From positions 1 to 55,941 of the forward strand of contig JBMNUM010000013.1 of NCBI GenBank assembly GCA_050946275.1: 55,941 nucleotides of DNA, read 5' to 3'. Positions within the stretch are counted from its first letter, which is position 1, and every line of letters starts with the position of its first letter. The position numbers and the translations under genes were made by a program. Positions 16,951-24,776 of the stretch are shown here, piece after piece. Origin of the DNA: JBMNUM01 sp050946275 (GTDB taxonomy: Bacteria > Actinomycetota > Coriobacteriia > Coriobacteriales > CADBOM01). The notes beneath the pieces were generated by a model. The model was not told the origin of the DNA, made no database searches, and saw only the letters and a program-made list of their open reading frames with translations.

Positions 16951-17658
16951 ATGCCAAGCGCTGACAAGGGGCTCATGAGGAGTCCCTCGGGAATCGAATA
17001 CAGGCTCGTGTTGCGCAAGGGCATGCGATCGATACGCATGCGCGTCACGGAACCCGACGGAGCGATCGTCGTTTCCGCGGGTATGCGGCGTCCTCGTCTC
17101 GAAATAGACCGCTTCGTGGACGAGCATGCCGGGTGGGTGCGCAAGCGCCGAGCCGAGGTGGCCGCCAAGCCCCGCCGCTTTCCCGCCAACTACGAGGATG
17201 GCGATACGTTCATGCTGTGGGGCGAGCCGAAGGTGCTCCGTGTGCGTCGCGCCGAGGTGGGGAGGCGATCGTCCGAGCTGCAGGGGGACGTGCTCGTCGT
17301 CACGGTTCGGCCGGGCGATACGCCAGCCGAGGTCGAGGGTGTGTTCGCGACGTTCCTGAAGCGCGAGCTCTCGCGTGCGCTCGAGACCGTGCGCCCGCGT
17401 TGCGAGCATGCGACGGGCATCGAGTGCGCGAGTATCGAGGTCCGCAACATGAAGACCCGCTGGGGGTCGTGCACGACCACCACCGGGAAGATTCGCGTCA
17501 GCCTCAGGCTCGCCACCTACTCGCCCGCATGCCTCGAGATGATCGTGGTGCACGAGCTCACCCATATCAGGTATCCCGCGCACGACGGCGCTTTCTACGC
17601 GTTCATGGACGAGCGCCTGCCTGGCTGGCGCGAGGCGGAGAAGCTCCTCAGGGAGTAG
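16951..17658 (+). CDS. YgjP/SprT-like metallopeptidase (DUF45)
   Basis: The 235-residue protein ends in a zinc-peptidase core: RWGSC (170-174), the glycine-rich G-K-I-R-V-S strand, HELTH (201-205) and a third ligand H211. This order matches YgjP-like metallopeptidases (COG1451). In Escherichia coli the type member is uncharacterised. The N-terminal half is strand-rich with no clear domain. ATG 16951 has GGGAGGGG seven bases upstream. It diverges from the radical SAM gene, so the LexA sites lie in its upstream region too, but about 150 bases from its start. Confidence 0.82.
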   Translation: MPSADKGLMRSPSGIEYRLVLRKGMRSIRMRVTEPDGAIVVSAGMRRPRLEIDRFVDEHAGWVRKRRAEVAAKPRRFPANYEDGDTFMLWGEPKVLRVRRAEVGRRSSELQGDVLVVTVRPGDTPAEVEGVFATFLKRELSRALETVRPRCEHATGIECASIEVRNMKTRWGSCTTTTGKIRVSLRLATYSPACLEMIVVHELTHIRYPAHDGAFYAFMDERLPGWREAEKLLRE

Positions 17659-17778
17659 CACGTGCATGGTCCCGGCCCGGTCGAGCGCACCGTTTCACGT
17701 CCGCGCGTCATGCTGGAACACTTTTGACCAGGCAAAAAACATCCCACTCCGCATGGGTGCGCCGCGTCGCGCATCATC

Positions 17779-17784
17779 TATAAT
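17779..17784 (+). promoter_or_regulatory. -10 box of the dipeptidase gene
   Basis: A perfect TATAAT 32 bases before the start; no convincing -35 is seen. Confidence 0.5.
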
Positions 17785-17815
17785 CGAGTGCGGCTGGCAA
17801 GAGATGGGAGAGCGA

Positions 17816-19225
17816 ATGGAATTCGAGCAGGTTGACCGGCTGGTAGACGAGTACATCGAGAAGAACTGGGAGACGGTCGTCGACGACATCGCGCGGCTCG
17901 TGCGCATTCCCAGCGTCGAGCGCCTCGACGAGGCGGCTGACGGCGCACCATTCGGTCCTGGTCCGCGGGCAGCTGCAGACGAGGCCATCGCCCTCTGCGA
18001 GCGCCTCGGCTTCGAGACCCACGACCTCGAGGGCTACATGATCGCGGCCGACATGCCCGGCGAGTCGGAGCGCCAACTTGGCTTCATCGCCCATATCGAT
18101 GTCGTCGACGCGGGCGACGGTTGGGATTTCGAGCCGTTCGAGCTCACGCGCAAGGATGGCTATCTCGTCGGGCGCGGCATCTCGGATGACAAGGGTCCGG
18201 CAGTCGTCGGCTTGCATGCCATGCGCTTCTGGCTCGAGCAGGGCGTGCGCTTCCCGCGCACCATCCGCATGCTGCTCGGCGCCAACGAGGAGTCTGGCAT
18301 GCGCGATATCACCTACTTCCTCGCCAACTACGAGCAGCCCGACTTCGTCATCACGCCCGATGCGGCCTTCCCCGTGAGCTACGGGGAGAAGGGCATGCTG
18401 CATGCACGCGTCACGAGCGTGCCCATCGCCGAGCCGAGCATCCTCGCGATTGAGGGCGGCACGGTGCCCAATGCGGTTCCCGGCACGGCATCGGCGACGG
18501 TCCGCGGCGACTACGTCACGTTCGCTCCGGGCCCGGCCGTCAAGGTGACTGCGGGCGAGGAGCGCGGGACGGTCCACCTCGCGGCGACTGGCCGGTCAGC
18601 GCATGCTTCCATGCCCGAGGCCGGCAAGAGCGCCATCGCGGCCCTTGCCGCGTACCTGCTGCAAAACGAGCTGTGCAACGAGGACGAGAAGCATTTCCTC
18701 GAGCTCGTCCTTCTCGGTGCCGCGCGCACGGATGGCGCGGGTTACGGCATCGCCTGCAGCGATGATGACTTCGGTCCGCTCACGATGGTGATCGGCACCA
18801 TGGGCCAGACGCCGGAGGGCGCACTCACCGCATCCCTCGACATCCGCTATCCCACGACGATCGACTCGGACCGCATCGTCGCGACGCTGCAACGCGGATT
18901 CGACCATATCGGCGCCAAGGTGGAGGTCGAGCGCGACTACCCGACGTTCCTCGTGGGGCGCGACAGCCCCGAGGTCGTGGCGCTCATGGACGTCTACAAC
19001 AAGGTGACCGGCCGCAACGACGAGCCGATAACGATGGGCGGCGGCACGTACGCCCGCAAGTTCAACCGGGGAGTGAGCTTTGGCCCCACGATGCCCGATG
19101 AGCCGCTGCCCGACTGGGCGGGCGCGCTGCATGGCCCCAACGAGGCCATGGCCGAGCAACAGTTGAAGGATATGCTGCGCATCTACATCCACGCGATCGC
19201 GCGGCTGATGGAATCGGAGGACTAG
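17816..19225 (+). CDS. M20-family PepV-like dipeptidase / Sapep
   Basis: The 469-residue protein has the M20 metal ligands: H and D in GFIAHIDVVDAGDGWDFEPF, the catalytic pair in LGANEESGM, D in ITPDAAFPVSYGEKG, and a late H in LHGPNE. It matches the length and insert pattern of PepV and staphylococcal Sapep (Xaa-His and related dipeptides), so it probably hydrolyses dipeptides in the cytoplasm. ATG 17816 has GGGAG five bases upstream; ATG 17804 is possible. The next gene starts one base after its stop, indicating an operon. Confidence 0.88.
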   Translation: MEFEQVDRLVDEYIEKNWETVVDDIARLVRIPSVERLDEAADGAPFGPGPRAAADEAIALCERLGFETHDLEGYMIAADMPGESERQLGFIAHIDVVDAGDGWDFEPFELTRKDGYLVGRGISDDKGPAVVGLHAMRFWLEQGVRFPRTIRMLLGANEESGMRDITYFLANYEQPDFVITPDAAFPVSYGEKGMLHARVTSVPIAEPSILAIEGGTVPNAVPGTASATVRGDYVTFAPGPAVKVTAGEERGTVHLAATGRSAHASMPEAGKSAIAALAAYLLQNELCNEDEKHFLELVLLGAARTDGAGYGIACSDDDFGPLTMVIGTMGQTPEGALTASLDIRYPTTIDSDRIVATLQRGFDHIGAKVEVERDYPTFLVGRDSPEVVALMDVYNKVTGRNDEPITMGGGTYARKFNRGVSFGPTMPDEPLPDWAGALHGPNEAMAEQQLKDMLRIYIHAIARLMESED

Positions 19226-20419
19226 ATGGCTGGGAGAATCGAGGAGCTGCTCGGCGGCAAGGTTGGCATCGCCGAGGGCGCGATGGGAACGATGCTCCTT
19301 TCGGGGAGCTCGTCCATGGGAGACGACCTCATGGCGCTCAACGTCGAGAAACCCGAGCGCATCGGCGGTATCCACTGGCTCTACCGTGGCGCGGGCGCCA
19401 CATGCGCCATCTCGAATTCGTTCTCGCCGTGCACGTCGGATGACCCGGTGGTGCAGGCGGAGCGCGCCAAGATCGTGACGGCGTCTGTCCGCATCGCCCG
19501 CGAGGCGAACCCCGACGCGCTCGTGCTCGGCGACATGGGTCCGAGCTCGCTCATGCTCGAGCCGCTCGGCGCCGAGCCGTTCGACAAGGTGCTCGGCATC
19601 TACAAGCGCCATATCGAGGCGCTCCTCGCCGGCGGGCCCGATGCCATCCTGCTCGAGACGTTCATCGAGGTCGCCGACCTGCGCTGCGCTATCATCGCGG
19701 CGCGCGAGGTCTGCGAGCTGCCCATCATAGCGAGCTGCTCGTTCAACGAGTCCCTCGTCATGCCCCTGTCCTCCACGCCGCCCGAGGTCGCCGCCATCAT
19801 CGCGGAATCGCTCGGGGCAGACATGGTGGGCGTCAACTGCGGGTTCGGTCCCGATAAGATGCTCGAGGTCGTGGAGCGCATGTCCGCCGCCACGTCGCTG
19901 CCGCTGATAGTGCAGCCGAACGCCGGTTTGCCGCAGGTGCTCGAGAGCGGCGAGACCGTCTATCCGGGCACGCCGGCGGAGATGGCCTCGTATGCATCCC
20001 GCTACGTCGAGCTCGGTGCGGCGATCGTGGGGTCGTGCTGCGGTTCGACGCCCGCGTTCACCCAGGCCATCTGCGATGCCGTGGGAGGCGTTGCGCTGCA
20101 GCCGCGCGGCGATGTCGACAGCACGCTCGTCGCATGCTCGATGAGCGCGAGCGAGGCGGTCGATCCCGATGGCTTCGACCCCGACGATTGCGAGTGCCTC
20201 GATGTTGCAGATGCGCTCTTCGATCCGGAGGATGCGCTCGAGCTCGTGGGCGACCTGCCCGTCGCCGTGATCGACGGCTCCGGGAACGACTTCGCCGAGC
20301 ATCTCGACGACCTCGTGAGGACCCTGCGCCTCTATCCGGGCCGCGCCGTCGTCCAGGTGGGTAACAAGGAGGGCCTGGCTGCATCGATGGCGAAAGACCA
20401 CGGAGCCATCATCCTATAG
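19226..20419 (+). CDS. Homocysteine S-methyltransferase family protein with C-terminal extension
   Basis: The 397-residue protein matches the methyltransferase barrel of MetH/BhmT. It starts GIAEGAMGTMLL, and zinc thiolates are supplied by GVNCGFGP and GSCCGSTP, close to the usual GGCCGTTP. It would transfer a methyl group to homocysteine or a similar thiol, or serve as a degraded paralogue. About 105 residues beyond the barrel (from residue 293) are acidic and unassigned. The first Cys of the double-Cys motif is conserved, so zinc binding should be possible. It directly follows the PepV gene, giving a peptide-to-methionine salvage theme. Confidence 0.82.
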   Translation: MAGRIEELLGGKVGIAEGAMGTMLLSGSSSMGDDLMALNVEKPERIGGIHWLYRGAGATCAISNSFSPCTSDDPVVQAERAKIVTASVRIAREANPDALVLGDMGPSSLMLEPLGAEPFDKVLGIYKRHIEALLAGGPDAILLETFIEVADLRCAIIAAREVCELPIIASCSFNESLVMPLSSTPPEVAAIIAESLGADMVGVNCGFGPDKMLEVVERMSAATSLPLIVQPNAGLPQVLESGETVYPGTPAEMASYASRYVELGAAIVGSCCGSTPAFTQAICDAVGGVALQPRGDVDSTLVACSMSASEAVDPDGFDPDDCECLDVADALFDPEDALELVGDLPVAVIDGSGNDFAEHLDDLVRTLRLYPGRAVVQVGNKEGLAASMAKDHGAIIL

Positions 20420-20455
20420 GCGGACGGCAAGTTCTCGCCCGGTTCGCGTTTTTGC

Positions 20456-20557
20456 CATTTCTTTCGAAAAAGGACGTCCTATTTCGAAAGAAATGCGCTT
20501 TCTAAACCATTTCATTCGAAAAAGGATAGGTTAAACGTCCTATTTCGAAAGAAATGG
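20456..20557. repeat. Tandem TTTCGAAA palindromes in a convergent spacer
   Basis: Two palindromes lie in tandem. The first runs 20456-20495, a 40-base inverted repeat whose arms are CATTTCTTTCGAAAAAGGAC and its near-complement with one mismatch. The second runs 20507-20557 with the same arms and an 11-base loop. They lie between the converging methyltransferase-like gene and the HerA-like gene, so they may terminate both, although no clear T-run follows either. The AT-rich core differs sharply from the flanks. Confidence 0.7.
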
Positions 20558-20598
20558 CAATGGAGGCCGCAGGCTCCCCGGGAGCTTTTGCCGGCGTC

Positions 20599-22233
20599 CT
20601 ACCTCTTGAGCATGCCCAAGATGCCGCGGGCGAATGCGCCGCCGACCTCTCCCATCGCCTGGTTGAGGAGCTTCTCCATGGGGTCGCGCGGACGGCTCGT
20701 CTTGGGCCTCGTCTTCCCGGTCACCTGCTTGAGGAGCTCGCGCTCGAAGCGCTCCCGCTGCTTCTGAGCCTCGCGCTGCTGGCGCTCGCGCTCCTTCTCG
20801 TACTCGCGGATCTGGCGCTCGCGCTCCTTCTCGAGCTCGCGCTCGCGGCGTGCCTGCTCCTTCTCGTACTCGGCCTGCTGGCGGGCGAGTTCCTTCTCCT
20901 GCTCGGCGCGCAGGGCGGCCAGCTCGGCCTCCTCCTTGTCCGAGGCGGTCTTTGCGAGCAGGATCTCGTAGGCGCTCTCGGGATCATGCACCTCGAGGTA
21001 CTTCGAGCGGAGGAAGCTGTCCTCGAGCATCATGCCGCGTACGACATCGTCGAGCGATCCCATCGAGCACATCGGCGCGATCACCATGGCGCGCTGCACG
21101 ATGCCCGGGATGCCCTCGGCGTCGAGGAACGATATGAGCGCCTCGCCGGTCGAGAGCTCCGTGATGGCCTCCTCGGTGTCGAAGGCGGGATTCACGCGGA
21201 ACGACTCGGCAGCTGCCTTGATGGCCTTCTGCTCCTTGGGCGTGTAGGCGCGCAGCGCGTGCTGCACGCGGTTGCCGAGCTGCGCGAGCACGGCATCGGG
21301 GATGTCGGCGGGGTTCTGCGTGCAGAAGTACACGCCCACGCCCTTGCTGCGGATGAGCTTGACGATCTGCACGATCTTCTTGACGAGCGCGTCGGCCGTG
21401 TCCTCGAACAGCAGGTGCGCCTCGTCGAAGAAGAAGCAGATCTTGGGCTTGTCGAGGTCGCCGACCTCGGGCAGGCGCTCGTAGAGCTCCGTGAGCATCC
21501 AGAGCAGGAACGTCGAGTAGAGCAGGGGAGACTGGAACAGCCGCACGCAGTGGAGGATGTTCACGATGCCGCGTCCCTCCTCGTCGGTCTTGATCCAATC
21601 CTGGATGTCGAGGCCCGGCTCGCCGAAGAACAGGTCGCCGCCCTCGTCCTCGAGCTGCAGCAGCGCGCGCTGGATGGCGCCGACGCTCTGCTTCGAGACG
21701 TTGCCGTACGTGATCGTGTACTCGTCGGCATGCTCGCCCACGTAGGCGAGCATCGAGCGCAGGTCCTTGAGGTCGATGAGCAGCAGGCCCATGTCGTCGG
21801 CCACGCGGAACACGATGTTGAGCACGCCCTGCTGGACGTCGGAGAGGCCGAGCAGGCGCGCGAGCAGCATCGGCCCCATGTCGCTGATTGACGTGCGGAC
21901 CGCGGCGCCCTTCTCGCCGTAGACATCCCAGAACTCGACCGGGCAGCGCTGGAACGGGTAGTCGGTGACCCCGAGGTTCGCGAGGCGCTCGACGAGCTTC
22001 TCGCTCGCCTGGCCGGAAGCCGCCATGCCGCTCACGTCACCCTTGACGTCGGAGATGAAGACGGGGATGCCCGCCTGGCTCATCGACTCGGCGATCGTCT
22101 TGAGCGTGACGGTCTTGCCGGTGCCCGTTGCGCCAGCGATGAGACCGTGGCGGTTCGCCATCGATGGCTCGAGGATGACATCCTCGTGGAGGTCGGAGGT
22201 TTTCGCGATCAGGAGCTTGTCGTTCAGGAACAT
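20599..22233 (-). CDS. HerA-like helicase domain ATPase (DUF853)
   Basis: The 544-residue ATPase has Walker A GATGTGKT at 34-41, Walker B ICFFFDEAHLLF, and the HerA/FtsK-type CTQNPADIPD segment. It is the DUF853 family, a cytoplasmic P-loop ATPase related to HerA with no proven substrate. Near the end is a 100-residue run of Glu/Arg/Lys heptads (EEAELAALRAEQEK onward) forming a long coiled coil, then the short RPRDPMEKLLNQAMGE tail. ATG 22233 has GAGGA before it; upstream codons are open but have no RBS. Confidence 0.85.
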   Translation of the reverse strand: MFLNDKLLIAKTSDLHEDVILEPSMANRHGLIAGATGTGKTVTLKTIAESMSQAGIPVFISDVKGDVSGMAASGQASEKLVERLANLGVTDYPFQRCPVEFWDVYGEKGAAVRTSISDMGPMLLARLLGLSDVQQGVLNIVFRVADDMGLLLIDLKDLRSMLAYVGEHADEYTITYGNVSKQSVGAIQRALLQLEDEGGDLFFGEPGLDIQDWIKTDEEGRGIVNILHCVRLFQSPLLYSTFLLWMLTELYERLPEVGDLDKPKICFFFDEAHLLFEDTADALVKKIVQIVKLIRSKGVGVYFCTQNPADIPDAVLAQLGNRVQHALRAYTPKEQKAIKAAAESFRVNPAFDTEEAITELSTGEALISFLDAEGIPGIVQRAMVIAPMCSMGSLDDVVRGMMLEDSFLRSKYLEVHDPESAYEILLAKTASDKEEAELAALRAEQEKELARQQAEYEKEQARRERELEKERERQIREYEKERERQQREAQKQRERFERELLKQVTGKTRPKTSRPRDPMEKLLNQAMGEVGGAFARGILGMLKR

Positions 22234-22367
22234 CTCGTCCTCGCTTTCCGCTGGCGGCGCTTGTCCCCATTGTATCCCAACGCATCGGCTGATTCCGCTA
22301 CCATGGATAAGGCTGGAAGATGAGCCGGAAGCTTCCCGGCTCATTCGCGAGATGAAGGAATTCAGAC

Positions 22368-22613
22368 ATGGGATGTGCGCTTTGCTGCCTGTGCAATAAG
22401 TGCGGCAACTACACCGATGTGATCGCAGACATGGGAACCAAGACGTGTCCCGTGTGCGGTGCCGAGGCGTACGAGGCCGCCGAGGCCTGTCCGCAATGCG
22501 GTGCGGCGCTCGAGATCTCCCCCGAGGCGGCCTGGGTCCTTCACAAGCACGAGGATCTCAAGATCTCTCGCTGGAAGCACGTCAACCTTCCCAAATCCGT
22601 CAAGACCTGGTAG
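22368..22613 (+). CDS. Small zinc-ribbon protein
   Basis: The 81-residue protein has a dense cysteine start (CALCCLCNKCGN) and two CPxCG pairs (TCPVCG and ACPQCG), so it should fold around two zincs. The basic tail is about 30 residues. No known family was recognised with certainty. GAAGGAA precedes ATG 22368. It diverges from the HerA-like gene and is followed by a hairpin. Confidence 0.7.
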   Translation: MGCALCCLCNKCGNYTDVIADMGTKTCPVCGAEAYEAAEACPQCGAALEISPEAAWVLHKHEDLKISRWKHVNLPKSVKTW

Positions 22614-22614
22614 A

Positions 22615-22649
22615 AACCTGACATTCACGTCTGACGTGTTTGTCAGGTT
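22615..22649 (+). terminator. Hairpin of the TGACA family after the zinc-ribbon gene
   Basis: AACCTGACA and TGTCAGGTT are the outer arms, with a core CACGTCTGACGTG, across 35 bases starting at the stop codon. The inner 13-base core is identical to part of the repeat before glpK (39636-39650). It probably terminates transcription. Confidence 0.6.
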
Positions 22650-22664
22650 GATGTCTTTGACAGG

Positions 22665-24554
22665 TTACGAGCGCATGCAGCGCATGGCGTTGAGAATCGC
22701 GAGGACCGCGACGCCAACGTCTCCGAAGACGGCGAGCCACATGGTCGCCATGCCGATGGTCGCGAGGACGAGAATCGCGAGCTTCACTCCCAGGGCGAAA
22801 ACGATGTTCTGACGCACGATGCGCATGGTCTTGCGCGCGATGCGCACGGCGAGGGGAATCTTCGAGGGCTTGTCGTCCATGAGCACGATGTCCGCCGCCT
22901 CGATTGCGGCATCCGATCCCATGGCGCCCATCGCGATTCCCACGTCCGCGCGGGTCAGGACGGGCGCGTCGTTGATGCCATCGCCGACGAAGGCGAGCGT
23001 CTCGCCGCGCTCGGCCTCCGCAAGCATGCGCTCGACCATCTCCACCTTGTCCTGCGGGAGCAGCTGCGCATGGCACTCGTCGACGCCGAGCGTGGCCGAA
23101 ACCGCATCGGCGACGTCCTGCCGGTCGCCCGTGAGCATCACGACGCGCTCGATTCCCGCTGCATGGAGCGCGGCGACGGCATCTGCCGAGTCGGGTTTGA
23201 CCACGTCCGCGATCACGAGGTGTCCGATGTACTCGCCGTCGTAGGACACGTGCAGGATGGTTCCCGTGAGGTCGCACTCGTGCCAGTGCGTCCCGTCGAG
23301 CTCCATCATGCGGTCGTTCCCGACGACGACCACGTGCTCGTCCACATGGGCCCGCACGCCATGACCGCTCTCCTCGCGCACGTCGCGGATGCGCTCTGTG
23401 TCGATGGTGCCCGAGTACGCCTCCTTCACGGAGACGGCGACGGGATGGTTGGAGTACGCCTCCGCGTGCGCGGCGATCGAGAGCACGAAGTCGGGGTCGA
23501 TGTTCGCCTCGGCATGTACCGCGACGACGTTGAAGGTGCCGTCCGTGAGCGTGCCGGTCTTGTCGAACACCACGGTCCGCGCCTTCGAGAGCACCTCGAG
23601 GTAGTTGCCGCCCTTCACGAGGATGCCCCTGCGCGACGCACCGCCGATGCCGCCGAAGAACGACAGCGGGATCGAGATGACGAGCGCGCACGGGCACGAT
23701 ACGACGAGGAAGATCAGGCCGCGCTGCACCCAGTCGCTCCACGGGAAGCCGAGCAGCAGCGGCGGCAGCACGGCGAGCACGATGGCCACGCCGACGACGA
23801 TGGGCGTGTAGTAGCGGGCGAAGCGCGTGATGAAGTTCTCCGCGTGGGCCTTGCGCTCCGATGCATTCTCGACGAGCTCGAGGATGCGCGAGACGGTGGA
23901 GTCCTCGAAGGGCTTCGTCGTCTCGACCGTGATGACGCCGTTGAGGTTGATGCATCCGGAGGTGACGGGCACGCCGGGTTCCACGACGCGCGGGACCGAT
24001 TCGCCCGTGAGCGCCGCGGTGTCGATCTGCGAGTCGCCTTCGACGACCACGCCGTCGATGGGGATGCGCTCGCCCGGCTTGACGACGATGCGCGTCCCGA
24101 CCCCGACCTCCTCGGGATCGACCTGCTGTAGCTCGCCGTCGACGAGCACGTTGGCGTATTCGGGCGCGATGTCCATCATGTCCGCAATGGACTTGCGCGA
24201 GCGGTCGACCGCGTAATCCTCGAAGAGCTCGCCCACCTGGAAGAACAGCATGACCGCGGCACCTTCGGCCATGTGCGGGTTCGACTCGGGGAAGAACACG
24301 AGCGCGAAAGCGCCGATGGTCGCGATGGACATGAGGAAGTTCTCGTCGAGCACCTGCCCGCGCACGATGCCGCGGATGGCCTTCCAGAGCACATCGTAGC
24401 CGGCGATGAGGTAGGGAACGAGGAAGAGGGCGAACTCGACGTAGACGTTCTGCGGGCTCGGCAGCCAGCTATCGAGCGGGAGCACGAGGACGACGAAGAA
24501 GATGACCAGCGCGGTCACGATGCGCTTGAGCCTGCGTTTCTGTCCCTTGCTCAT
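22665..24554 (-). CDS. Zn2+/Cd2+-type P1B ATPase (heavy-metal exporter)
   Basis: The 629-residue pump has about eight membrane segments. Motifs are AALTGESVPRV (183-186), the metal-site CPC (287-289 in VVSCPCALVI), FDKTGTLTDGT with phosphorylated D331, and FVGDGINDAP. CPC and the SxxK spacing resemble the ZntA/CadA (P1B-2) group, and there is no N-terminal HMA domain. It would export zinc, cadmium or lead. ATG 24554 has AAGGGGG seven bases upstream. The promoter overlaps a 32-base palindrome typical of ArsR/SmtB operators, so it should be metal-inducible; no such regulator is adjacent. Confidence 0.92.
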   Translation of the reverse strand: MSKGQKRRLKRIVTALVIFFVVLVLPLDSWLPSPQNVYVEFALFLVPYLIAGYDVLWKAIRGIVRGQVLDENFLMSIATIGAFALVFFPESNPHMAEGAAVMLFFQVGELFEDYAVDRSRKSIADMMDIAPEYANVLVDGELQQVDPEEVGVGTRIVVKPGERIPIDGVVVEGDSQIDTAALTGESVPRVVEPGVPVTSGCINLNGVITVETTKPFEDSTVSRILELVENASERKAHAENFITRFARYYTPIVVGVAIVLAVLPPLLLGFPWSDWVQRGLIFLVVSCPCALVISIPLSFFGGIGGASRRGILVKGGNYLEVLSKARTVVFDKTGTLTDGTFNVVAVHAEANIDPDFVLSIAAHAEAYSNHPVAVSVKEAYSGTIDTERIRDVREESGHGVRAHVDEHVVVVGNDRMMELDGTHWHECDLTGTILHVSYDGEYIGHLVIADVVKPDSADAVAALHAAGIERVVMLTGDRQDVADAVSATLGVDECHAQLLPQDKVEMVERMLAEAERGETLAFVGDGINDAPVLTRADVGIAMGAMGSDAAIEAADIVLMDDKPSKIPLAVRIARKTMRIVRQNIVFALGVKLAILVLATIGMATMWLAVFGDVGVAVLAILNAMRCMRS

Positions 24555-24580
24555 TTCGAACCCCCTTTCGTTTTCAATAT

Positions 24581-24612
24581 CATAACATATGAGCATATGT
24601 TCATATGTTATG
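24581..24612 (-). promoter_or_regulatory. Near-perfect palindrome overlapping the P1B ATPase promoter (ArsR/SmtB-like operator)
   Basis: CATAACATATGA (24581-24592) and TCATATGTTATG (24601-24612) are perfect arms around GCATATGT. The centre holds CATATG, so 30 of 32 bases are self-complementary. It lies 27 bases upstream of the pump start, overlapping TATGATATT as -10. A 12-2-12-like ATATGA repeat is the form bound by ArsR/SmtB sensors. Confidence 0.75.
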
Positions 24613-24643
24613 ATTTACGAACGGCGGGTTAAGGCGAGCCAAG

Positions 24644-24713
24644 GTGACAATCACGGTCACCGTCATTGTCACTTACCGGGGAAGGTGACGATCACGGTGA
24701 CCGTCATCGTCAC
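24644..24713. repeat. Two tandem GTGAC-GTCAC palindromic units
   Basis: Unit 1 (24644-24672) and unit 2 (24685-24713) are each 29 bases and share GTGAC, TCACGG, ACCGTCA and GTCAC. They lie in the 222-base spacer between the regulator gene ending at 24777 and the pump gene starting at 24554. A degraded third copy follows near 24749. Confidence 0.6.
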
Positions 24714-24776
24714 GAAGACGATCAGGGACTATAGCGCGATAATCAAGGCGACCGTCATCGCCGCGCCAGCTCCGTG

